Source of the DNA: Prevotella sp.
Lineage (GTDB): Bacteria > Bacteroidota > Bacteroidia > Bacteroidales > Bacteroidaceae
NCBI GenBank assembly: GCA_022779305.1
Contig: JALFSW010000024.1
Location: 1 to 49,876 of the forward strand
Length of the DNA: 49,876 bases
Direction of reading: 5' to 3'
Shown: piece after piece, positions 43,863-49,876 of the stretch
Layout of the letters: each line of letters begins with the position of its first letter
How positions within the stretch are numbered: the stretch's first letter is position 1
The notes under the pieces: model-generated
Database searches by the model: none
What the model was told of the DNA's origin: nothing
What the model saw: the letters and a program-made list of their open reading frames with translations, nothing else
Program-made: the position numbers and the translations under genes

Positions 43863-44420
43863 ATGAACGGAATTAAAAACAACCGAAAGCAATTCGGTAA
43901 AGCAAGCAAAATCATCGCATTGTGCTTCTTGTTCAATTTCTTTGCATTGTCGTTGAGTGCCCAAAAATTTGCACTCATTGACATGGAATACGTATTGAAC
44001 AACGTACCAGCCTACGAACGTGCCAATGAACAGCTCAACCAAGTGAGCAAGAAGTGGCAGGCAGAAGTGGAAGCACTCAATACAGAGGCGAACACAATGT
44101 ATAAGAATTATCAAAACGAAGTAGTATTCTTGTCGCAAGAACAAAAGAAAAAGAAGCAAGAAGAAATACTTGCAAAAGAAAAACAAGCTGCCGATTTGAA
44201 ACGAAAATATTTTGGTCCTGAAGGCGAATTGTTTAAAAAACGTAGCAGTCTTATTACCCCTATTCAAGAAGAAATCTACAACGCTGTAAAAGATATATCT
44301 GAACAGAGAGGCTATAGTCTTGTGATCGACCGCGCCAGTGAAACAGCAGGCATTATCTATGGCTCACCCAAGATAGACATCAGCAACGAAGTGTTGCAAA
44401 AATTAGGCTACGGACAATAA
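43863..44420 (+). CDS. OmpH/Skp-like periplasmic chaperone, paralogue 1
   Basis: A 185-residue protein from the ATG at 43863 (an in-frame ATG at 43836 adds nine residues). Signal peptide to about residue 33 ('FALSLSAQ'). The mature part is an OmpH/Skp domain: a short strand 'KFALIDMEYVLNNVPAYERANEQL', a long charged coiled-coil arm rich in Lys/Glu/Gln (about 60-125), and a return strand 'RGYSLVIDRASETAGIIYG'. Skp-type trimers shield unfolded outer-membrane proteins in the periplasm. It is the first of three tandem paralogues after bamA. Confidence 0.88.
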   Translation: MNGIKNNRKQFGKASKIIALCFLFNFFALSLSAQKFALIDMEYVLNNVPAYERANEQLNQVSKKWQAEVEALNTEANTMYKNYQNEVVFLSQEQKKKKQEEILAKEKQAADLKRKYFGPEGELFKKRSSLITPIQEEIYNAVKDISEQRGYSLVIDRASETAGIIYGSPKIDISNEVLQKLGYGQ

Positions 44421-44508
44421 TCTCAAGACACAGCGAGCGGCAAAAGACCCTCCGTTGTAAATCTCATCAACAAGCAATTATTACAAACAATTAAAACAAT
44501 AACAGAAA

Positions 44509-45012
44509 ATGAAGAAATTAATTTTAATGCTGATGCTTTGTGCTCCAATGGCATTGTTTGCACAAAAGTTTGGTCACCTTGACTCACAAGCACTCCTCCA
44601 GTCACTTCCTGAAGCTACAGAAGCACAAAAGAAGCTCGAAGAAAAAGGCAAACAATTGGAAAAACAATTAACCGACATGCAAAGCGAATTGCAACGCAAG
44701 GCTGAAGAGTACGATAAGACAAAGAGTACGATGAACGCTACCAAGCAAGCTGAAACAGAAAAAGCGTTGCAAGACATGTATGCAAAGATTCAGCAAACAG
44801 CACAAGACAACCAACGCACTTTTAATGAAGAACAACAAAAAGTCCTTGGACCTGTACTCGACAAGGTGCGCAATGCTATCGAAGCTGTAGCTAAAGCAGG
44901 AAACTATGTTTACATCATGGAAAAAGGAGCAGGTCAACCTCTCTACATCAATGAAGCATTGAGCAAAGACATCACAGCAGAAGTGAAGGCACAATTTGCA
45001 AAAATGAAGTAA
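44509..45012 (+). CDS. OmpH/Skp-like periplasmic chaperone, paralogue 2
   Basis: A 167-residue protein with signal peptide MKKLILMLMLCAPMALFAQ. 'KFGHLDSQALLQSLPEATEAQKKLEEKGKQL' starts the OmpH domain, the middle is a coiled coil, and 'GNYVYIMEKGAGQPLYINEALSKDITAEV' is the conserved C-terminal segment. Codon use is biased in the way of highly expressed genes. It is 88 bp after paralogue 1 and is followed by a hairpin at 45067-45103 before paralogue 3. Confidence 0.9.
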   Translation: MKKLILMLMLCAPMALFAQKFGHLDSQALLQSLPEATEAQKKLEEKGKQLEKQLTDMQSELQRKAEEYDKTKSTMNATKQAETEKALQDMYAKIQQTAQDNQRTFNEEQQKVLGPVLDKVRNAIEAVAKAGNYVYIMEKGAGQPLYINEALSKDITAEVKAQFAKMK

Positions 45013-45066
45013 ACCGAAAAAGTTTTTTTTAATGAAAAACGGGCGTCTTTGTCCCGAAAAAGGGTG

Positions 45067-45110
45067 AAGACCACCGCAAGAAAAATTCTTGTAAGGTGGT
45101 CTTTCCGTTT
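45067..45110 (+). terminator. Partial terminator between the ompH paralogues
   Basis: AAGACCACC pairs with GGTGGTCTT, with inner CAAGAA/TTCTTG pairing, followed by TCCGTTT. The U-tract is poor, so it probably lowers rather than stops expression of the third ompH gene and murI. Confidence 0.6.
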
Positions 45111-45161
45111 CCAAACAACAACGCCCACAAACACCATCCATCATCCTAAAAAACATCCATT

Positions 45162-45665
45162 ATGAGAAAAAAAATCATCCTTTTCTTTCTTCTTGCCCTC
45201 CCCATGATCACCGCCGCCCAATCCTTGCGTTTCGCCTATTTCAGTTACGAAAACGTATTAAAGTCGATGGCAGGCTACACAAAGGTAAAAGAAGACCTCG
45301 CTACACTTCGTGCACAATATGAAGCAGAACTATTGCGCTCCGAAAACGATTTTCACGCAAAATATGAAGACTTCCTTGAAGGACAAAAAGACTTCGCACC
45401 TTCTATTCTTCGCAGACGCCAAGCCGAGTTACAAGAGCTGATGGATAAAAATAAAGCCTTCAAAGAAGAAACCAAACGCCTTTTTCAACAAGCCGAAGAA
45501 GAGATGTTGGGCAATCTCAAACAACGCCTCAACAACACCATCAAGCAAATGGGACGTGAAAACGGTTATGCTTTCATTCTCAACACCGATAACAACACCC
45601 TTCCCTACGTAGACACACTCGTGGGCGAAGACATCACCAACAAACTGATTTCCGTCTTGAAATAA
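45162..45665 (+). CDS. OmpH/Skp-like periplasmic chaperone, paralogue 3
   Basis: A 167-residue protein with signal peptide (MRKKIILFFLLALPMITAAQ), then 'LRFAYFSYENVLKSMAGYTKVKEDL', a coiled-coil arm (about 45-120) and 'NGYAFILNTDNNTLPYVDTLVGEDITNKL' at the C-terminus. It is more divergent than the other two and lacks the 'ID/LD' start motif. It ends 7 bp before murI, so the two are probably translated from one message. Triplicated ompH genes after bamA are common in Bacteroidales. Confidence 0.85.
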   Translation: MRKKIILFFLLALPMITAAQSLRFAYFSYENVLKSMAGYTKVKEDLATLRAQYEAELLRSENDFHAKYEDFLEGQKDFAPSILRRRQAELQELMDKNKAFKEETKRLFQQAEEEMLGNLKQRLNNTIKQMGRENGYAFILNTDNNTLPYVDTLVGEDITNKLISVLK

Positions 45666-45672
45666 ACCATCA

Positions 45673-46515
45673 ATGAACAGCAAATATTCTCAAAAAGCAG
45701 GCGCAATAGGCATCTTCGATTCAGGCTATGGCGGGCTGACCATCCTCCACAGCATCCGAAAACTTCTTCCCCAATACGATTATCTCTATTTGGGCGACAA
45801 TGCACGTGCACCTTATGGCTCGCGTTCGTTTGATGTTGTCTATCAGTTCACACGTCAAGCCGTACTGAAACTTTTTGAAATGGGCTGCCAACTCGTTATT
45901 CTAGGTTGCAACACTGCCTCTGCCAAGGCACTCCGTACCCTGCAACAATCCGACCTTCCCACCATAGATCCACGCCGCCGTGTCTTAGGTGTCATCCGTC
46001 CCACTGCAGAAATCATTGGAAACATCACCACCAGTCGCCACGTTGGACTATTGGCAACTGAAGGTACGGTGCGCAGCCAAAGCTACACAATGGAAATCGA
46101 AAAACTTTGGAGCGATATACAAGTTACGGGGATGGCTTGTCCGCTTTGGGTTCCTATCATAGAAAACAACGAAGCCGACAGTTTGGGCGCAGATTACTTC
46201 GTTGAAAAGCGCATCAATGCATTGCTTGCAGCCGACCCTGAAATCGATACACTCATCCTTGGTTGCACACATTACCCCATACTGATGCCCAAAATTCGTG
46301 CGCATACGCCCGACTATATAACCATCATCGCACAGGGCGATTACGTTGCTCGCAGTCTTGCCGACTATCTGCAACGCCACCAAGAGATGAACGAGCTTTG
46401 CACCAGGGGCGGCACAACCCGTTATCTCACTACCGAAAACCCTGAAAAGTTCAAAGAGAGCGCACGCATCTTTCTCAAGGAAGACATCAATGTTGAACGT
46501 ATCAAGTTAGAATAA
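45673..46515 (+). CDS. murI: Glutamate racemase
   Basis: A 280-residue enzyme making D-glutamate for peptidoglycan. 'IGIFDSGYGGLTIL' (about 12-25) supplies the catalytic Asp/Ser region; 'ILGCNTASAKAL' (about 76-87) holds the first catalytic Cys and 'LILGCTHYPIL' (about 194-204) the second, with His. 'YLGDNARAPYGSRS' is the third conserved block. Length is normal. It is the last gene of the envelope operon and converges on ribD with a 6-bp gap and no evident terminator. Confidence 0.95.
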   Translation: MNSKYSQKAGAIGIFDSGYGGLTILHSIRKLLPQYDYLYLGDNARAPYGSRSFDVVYQFTRQAVLKLFEMGCQLVILGCNTASAKALRTLQQSDLPTIDPRRRVLGVIRPTAEIIGNITTSRHVGLLATEGTVRSQSYTMEIEKLWSDIQVTGMACPLWVPIIENNEADSLGADYFVEKRINALLAADPEIDTLILGCTHYPILMPKIRAHTPDYITIIAQGDYVARSLADYLQRHQEMNELCTRGGTTRYLTTENPEKFKESARIFLKEDINVERIKLE

Positions 46516-46521
46516 CACTCA

Positions 46522-47496
46522 TCACAATTCCGTCCGCCGATAAGTTACAATGCGATTGCCATACTCCTCCGTCTGCATTTGTCGGATATTGTGTGGCAAT
46601 CGTGGTCCGGCAACGCCCCCTTTGACAATAAACGGAGCCGTTTCTATTCTTATTTCGTCCCACAATCCGCTGTCGATAAACGATTGCAAAGTCTTTGCGC
46701 CACCCTCAACCAGCAACGAACGCATGCCGGTTTCTCGCAACGCAACCACTTCTTGCAAGTCTTTCACATAACGCATATTTTCTTTGCTTTCTTCACCGTT
46801 GTTCAAAGCAGACAACACCAGCTTTTGAGGACTTTTTCCTATCCAATCCCGCACATTGAGTTGCGGCTGTTCCAATACTTCCGTTGTTCGCCCAACAAGT
46901 ATTGCGTCCACCGCAGCACGCAGTCGATGCACCAACATTTTCGTGAAAGGCGTTGATATTTGCAGCCTTTCCCCCTCTCTGAATCCGATAATTCCGTTAG
47001 CCGTTTGTGCCCATTTGAGGATAATGTAAGGTCGTCCAAGCGTATTAATGGTAATAAATTTGCGATTCAGTTCCAAACATTCCCTTTCTAACACCCCTAC
47101 ACACACGTCTATTCCAGCCGATTTTATGTGCTCAATGCCCCGTCCCTGCACCGCAGAAAAGGGATCTACGCAGCCACATACCACACGCTTCACCCCTTTT
47201 CTCACAATAAGCTCCGAACAAGGAGGTGTCTTTCCAAAGTGGGCGCAGGGCTCTAAGCTTACATACAAGGTTGCTTCTTTCAGTAACGTTTCATCGCTCG
47301 CTTTCACCGATGTAAAAGCATTCACCTCGGCATGCCCCTCTCCGCAACGCACGTGGTACCCTTCGCCTATAATCCGCCCATCAGCAGCTACAATTACAGC
47401 TCCAACCATTGGATTTTCTCCAACAGAAAGTTCGCCATTTTTTGCCAACTGAATACACCGGTGCATATACTTTTTATCTATCTCTTCTTGTGTCAT
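46522..47496 (-). CDS. ribD: Riboflavin biosynthesis deaminase/reductase
   Basis: A 324-residue bifunctional enzyme for the deaminase and reductase steps of riboflavin synthesis. The N-terminal cytidine-deaminase-like domain has zinc ligands in 'GHAEVNAF' (about 53-60) and 'PCAHFGKTPPCSELI' (about 82-96). The C-terminal reductase domain has 'KWAQTANGIIG' (about 160-170), 'VDAILVGRTT' (about 196-205) and 'LVEGGAKTLQSF' (about 280-291). Length is slightly short of the usual 360 but both domains are complete. Its first ~10 codons contain the prmC promoter on the other strand. Confidence 0.95.
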   Translation of the reverse strand: MTQEEIDKKYMHRCIQLAKNGELSVGENPMVGAVIVAADGRIIGEGYHVRCGEGHAEVNAFTSVKASDETLLKEATLYVSLEPCAHFGKTPPCSELIVRKGVKRVVCGCVDPFSAVQGRGIEHIKSAGIDVCVGVLERECLELNRKFITINTLGRPYIILKWAQTANGIIGFREGERLQISTPFTKMLVHRLRAAVDAILVGRTTEVLEQPQLNVRDWIGKSPQKLVLSALNNGEESKENMRYVKDLQEVVALRETGMRSLLVEGGAKTLQSFIDSGLWDEIRIETAPFIVKGGVAGPRLPHNIRQMQTEEYGNRIVTYRRTEL

Positions 47497-47518
47497 TTCG
47501 TTTAATTTCCTAACTTTG
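47488..47518 (+). promoter_or_regulatory. prmC promoter inside the ribD 5' end
   Basis: TTG (47488-47490), a 20-nt spacer and TAACTTTG (47511-47518). The prmC ATG starts at 47524, only 5 nt after the box, so the transcript should start at or next to the start codon. Confidence 0.65.
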
Positions 47519-47523
47519 CACGT

Positions 47524-48381
47524 ATGTCATACACGGATTTATACCAACGACTTCTCCCACATTACCCACCCCACGAAGCACAGGCGATCGTTCGGTTACT
47601 CTTGGAAGAAAAATTTGGCTTGTCACCAGCCGACATTTATTCGGGCAAAGTTAATGAATTATCGGCAGAAGCCACCACTGAACTCGAAAAAATGATGTGC
47701 CGACTTGAAAATGCTGAACCCATTCAGTATGTTTTGGGCATGGCTACATTCTGCCATCGTTCTTTTTTCGTTTCGCCAGCCGTACTTATCCCCCGCCCCG
47801 AAACCGAAGTGTTATGCCAATGGATAACGTCCGACCTCAACCAGCCTTTTTGCGCCCTACACCCTCCCATTCCCACGGAAATTCTCGATATTGGTACAGG
47901 CAGCGGATGCATTGCCATTACGCTTGCTTTAGATGTTTTCAATGCTTCAGTTACAGCCTGCGACCTCTCTGGCGATGCCCTCCTCGTTGCACGAAAAAAC
48001 GCCATAGCCCACAATGTAACCATCAATTTTCAATTGAATGATGCGCTCAATATGCCATCAGTGGATAAGCAATACGACCTCATTGTGAGCAATCCACCTT
48101 ATATCTGCGAACAAGAAAAGACAGAAATGCAACCCAACGTACTTCACCACGAACCCCACACTGCATTATTCGTACCCGATGACGACCCACTGCGTTTCTA
48201 TCTTGCCATCGCAACCTATGGAAGAACCACACTCACAAAGGGTGGAAGTCTTTATTTTGAAACCAATCCACAATATATTCATGAGGTGGAGTCAATGCTC
48301 TCTGCCCTTGGCTATCGTCTCATTGAAAAGCGAAACGACCAATTTGGCAAACTCCGTTTCATCAAAGCACAAAACCTATGA
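47524..48381 (+). CDS. prmC: Peptide chain release factor glutamine methyltransferase
   Basis: A 285-residue SAM-dependent enzyme that methylates the GGQ glutamine of release factors. An N-terminal helical domain (1-90) includes 'LIPRPETEVL' (about 89-98). The SAM motif 'ILDIGTGSGCIAITLAL' (about 120-136) and the catalytic 'IVSNPPYICE' (about 188-197) are diagnostic. It overlaps recX by 4 nt. Because the promoter box ends 5 nt before the ATG there is no room for a ribosome-binding site, so this ATG may be translated from a leaderless message. Confidence 0.95.
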   Translation: MSYTDLYQRLLPHYPPHEAQAIVRLLLEEKFGLSPADIYSGKVNELSAEATTELEKMMCRLENAEPIQYVLGMATFCHRSFFVSPAVLIPRPETEVLCQWITSDLNQPFCALHPPIPTEILDIGTGSGCIAITLALDVFNASVTACDLSGDALLVARKNAIAHNVTINFQLNDALNMPSVDKQYDLIVSNPPYICEQEKTEMQPNVLHHEPHTALFVPDDDPLRFYLAIATYGRTTLTKGGSLYFETNPQYIHEVESMLSALGYRLIEKRNDQFGKLRFIKAQNL

Positions 48382-48887
48382 TTTCCAAAAAGCTTATCAC
48401 CGAAGAAGTTGCCCTGCGCAAGCTCACCATGCTTTGTGCACGCAGCGAACATAGCACTGGCGAAATGACCGAAAAAATGCGAAAATGGGGCATTGCGAAG
48501 GATGCACAAGACCGCATCCTTGATTACCTCATCACGCATCAATATGTGGATGACGAACGTTACACTAACTTCTTCATAGACGACAAAATTACATTCAATC
48601 AATGGGGACGGCGCAAAATAGAACAAGCTTTGTGGAACAAAGGTATTTCTAAAAATATTTATCAACCCTTGCTTGATGAAGTAGACGACGAACGCTATTT
48701 GCAGGTTTTACGTCCGCTTCTTAGCGATAAATACCCCGCTATCAATGCCAAAACCGAATACGAACGCTCCATGAAACTCATAAAGTTTGCCCTCTCGAGA
48801 GGGTTTTCTTATGACCAAATAAAGAAATGTATCAACGAAGGTATCATAAAAGACGACATAGAATTTTCTGATGAAACCGCTGATTAG
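48378..48887 (+). CDS. recX: Regulatory protein RecX
   Basis: A 169-residue all-helical protein of the RecX family, which binds RecA filaments and limits recombinase activity. Three-helix repeats are visible: 'ALRKLTMLCARSEHSTGEMTEKMRKWGI' (about 12-39), 'ILDYLITHQYVDDERYTNFFI' (about 46-66) and 'RKIEQALWNKGIS' (about 76-88), with 'FSYDQIKKCINEG' at the end. It overlaps prmC by 4 nt and comF by 17 nt, so the trio is tightly coupled. Confidence 0.9.
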   Translation: MISKKLITEEVALRKLTMLCARSEHSTGEMTEKMRKWGIAKDAQDRILDYLITHQYVDDERYTNFFIDDKITFNQWGRRKIEQALWNKGISKNIYQPLLDEVDDERYLQVLRPLLSDKYPAINAKTEYERSMKLIKFALSRGFSYDQIKKCINEGIIKDDIEFSDETAD

Positions 48888-49578
48888 TTTTCTTTCCCGC
48901 CTCATCGACTTGCTTGCGCCTCGCATTTGTGTAGCATGCAACCAGCGTCTTAGTCCAACGGAAGATACCCTCTGCGGCAGTTGTCAGCTTGCCATTCCTC
49001 GCACAACCTATCATCTTTCACCTTTCGACAACGAAGTGGCACGCCTTTTCTGGGGAAAATTTCCTTTGGAGAAAGCCACTTCTTGCTTTCTTTATCATCC
49101 TGGTTCACCCATCAGTCATCTGGTTCATCAACTGAAATACAACGACCGTCCTGATATTGGCGAAGCGATGGGTAAAATCTTCGCAAAAGAACTTCTTTCC
49201 TCGGGTTTCTTTGATAGCATTACCGCCCTTCTACCCGTTCCGCTTGCAGCGAACAGACAGCGCAAACGCGGCTATAATCAAAGTGAAGAAATTGCTCGTG
49301 GTATCCAATCGGTTACTCGTCTGCCACTCCTCCGCAAAGCCGTGAAACGCAAACCTTTCAAAACAAGTCAAACCCAACAAAGCTATTGGGGACGTATGGA
49401 AAACGTGGAAAACGATTTTTGCATCACCCAGCCAGCCGCTTTAGAAAACCAACATATTCTCCTCATTGATGATGTCATCACCACTGGGGCAACCATCAGC
49501 ACACTTGGAAAAGAAATAGCAGCAATAAAAGGTGTCAAAATTAGCATTCTCTCGCTTTGTTACAGTAAGACACTATAA
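48871..49578 (+). CDS. ComF-family amidophosphoribosyltransferase-like protein
   Basis: A 235-residue protein. The N-terminal zinc ribbon is 'CVACNQRLSPTEDTLCGSC' (about 16-34, four Cys), and the C-terminal phosphoribosyltransferase fold has 'HILLIDDVITTGATIS' (about 196-211), the PRPP loop. ComF proteins act in DNA uptake in competent Gram-positives and in Helicobacter and Haemophilus relatives; their role in Bacteroidetes is less clear. The start overlaps the recX end by 17 nt. An alternative internal ATG exists but would remove the first residues before the zinc ribbon. Confidence 0.88.
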   Translation: MKPLISFLSRLIDLLAPRICVACNQRLSPTEDTLCGSCQLAIPRTTYHLSPFDNEVARLFWGKFPLEKATSCFLYHPGSPISHLVHQLKYNDRPDIGEAMGKIFAKELLSSGFFDSITALLPVPLAANRQRKRGYNQSEEIARGIQSVTRLPLLRKAVKRKPFKTSQTQQSYWGRMENVENDFCITQPAALENQHILLIDDVITTGATISTLGKEIAAIKGVKISILSLCYSKTL

Positions 49579-49647
49579 TACACTCCTCGCTCAAAACATG
49601 GCATAAGAAATCGTTAATGAGACACAACTAAATTATGCTTGTGTTAT

Positions 49648-49706
49648 AAGTGAGCCTCAGTTAGAATGCAAATAAGCCTCAGTTACAACGCAACTGAGGC
49701 TCACTT
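49648..49706. repeat. 22-bp-period palindromic array D
   Basis: Three 15-bp units at 49648, 49670 and 49692, with spacers agaatgc and acaacgc, and a decayed unit at 49626. It lies 34 bp before the left end of the second IS copy. Confidence 0.83.
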
Positions 49707-49773
49707 GCAAAGCGTTTGTAAAATATTTTTTTTTTTATTGCTGTCCGGTAAACCTTTTCCACAATAAAAGTTA

Positions 49774-49809
49774 AGGGCTAAAATCCGTATTTGGATTTCA
49801 GCCCTTTTT
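49774..49809 (+). promoter_or_regulatory. Hairpin with U-tract upstream of the transposase start
   Basis: AGGGCTAAAATCCG, loop TATT, TGGATTTCAGCCCT, then TTTTG: 32 nt, the same length and layout as at 17064-17095, with compensatory differences in the stem. Confidence 0.7.
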
Positions 49810-49843
49810 GTTACTTTTGTTTCTGCGATAAAACTTCAATAAC

Positions 49844-49876
49844 ATGGGCAAAAGTACACATTTTATCGGACAGCCG
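49844..49876 (+). CDS. IS4-family transposase, 5' fragment at window edge
   Basis: The ATG at 49844 begins MGKSTHFIGQP, nearly the same as the first residues of the fragment at 17134. Only 11 codons are visible. In an intact element this would be a ~400-residue DDE transposase. Confidence 0.7.
   Translation, partial: MGKSTHFIGQP

Larger units (their letters stand above)
49741..49876 (+). mobile_element. IS4-family insertion sequence, left end (runs off the window)
   Basis: The left end CTGTCCGGTAAAC matches the end at 17030. A hairpin (49774-49805) and the first 11 transposase codons follow. Whether this copy is intact cannot be told from here. Confidence 0.8.

Overview
The window is a compact stretch of a Bacteroidales chromosome, most likely from the family Prevotellaceae. 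The reasons are the Bacteroidetes-type promoters (TTG, about 20 nt, TAnnTTTG), a BspA-like leucine-rich-repeat protein, Bacteroidetes-specific families (DUF4294, DUF6089, DUF6242, the TGS/kinase fusion) and three OmpH-like genes after bamA. The species cannot be fixed from sequence alone. Most of the window is core genome.

Layout. 1-7.4 kb: a nucleoside kinase (-), a Na/Pi cotransporter, a secreted leucine-rich-repeat protein and an outer-membrane HhH/beta-barrel protein. 7.9-10.5 kb: divergent upp and pckA. 10.7-16.6 kb: a candidate short RNA, a TonB-dependent receptor, a pyridoxal kinase-like gene and an AspT/YidE-type transporter. 16.6-17.4 kb: a small accessory island with a palindromic repeat array, an orphan double-glycine-leader peptide gene carrying an in-frame TAG, and a truncated IS4-family transposase. 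17.5-20 kb: a large outer-membrane receptor (-). 20.1-23.4 kb: tRNA-Arg and tRNA-Asp, pyrE, and a three-gene cluster (SRPBCC protein, Rieske-like lipoprotein, GT90 glycosyltransferase). 23.4-29.7 kb: four minus-strand envelope genes (LTA-synthase-like sulfatase, DUF4294, Ig-like lipoprotein, GH3-family protein). 30.4-37.6 kb: miaB, a lipid-flippase-type ABC exporter, xerD (-), aroQ, an O-methyltransferase, rbfA and a LolC/E-like permease. 38.2-46.5 kb: a long envelope-assembly operon (DUF6242, DUF6089, uppS, bamA, three ompH-like genes, murI). 46.5-49.6 kb: ribD (-) divergent from prmC-recX-comF. The window ends in a second copy of the IS left end.

The most interesting material lies between genes. 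(1) A MITE-like element of 195-196 bp has 19-bp terminal inverted repeats and an internal 43-nt hairpin with compensatory changes. There are three full copies, two ~85-bp deletion forms and two solo ends. Two copies begin about 8-9 nt downstream of a promoter -7 box, so they should form the 5' leader of the downstream mRNA, and two ends abut stop codons. (2) Four intergenic arrays carry 15-bp odd palindromes at an exact 22-bp period. (3) The orphan GG-leader peptide has its own terminator, placed after the second stop codon rather than after the TAG. (4) A hairpin with compensatory changes stands just upstream of the transposase start in both IS copies. (5) A ~60-nt promoter-to-terminator unit follows pckA. 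(6) The prmC promoter implies an almost leaderless mRNA. No complete multi-gene novel system is visible. The repeat element and the peptide gene are the best candidates for undescribed biology.
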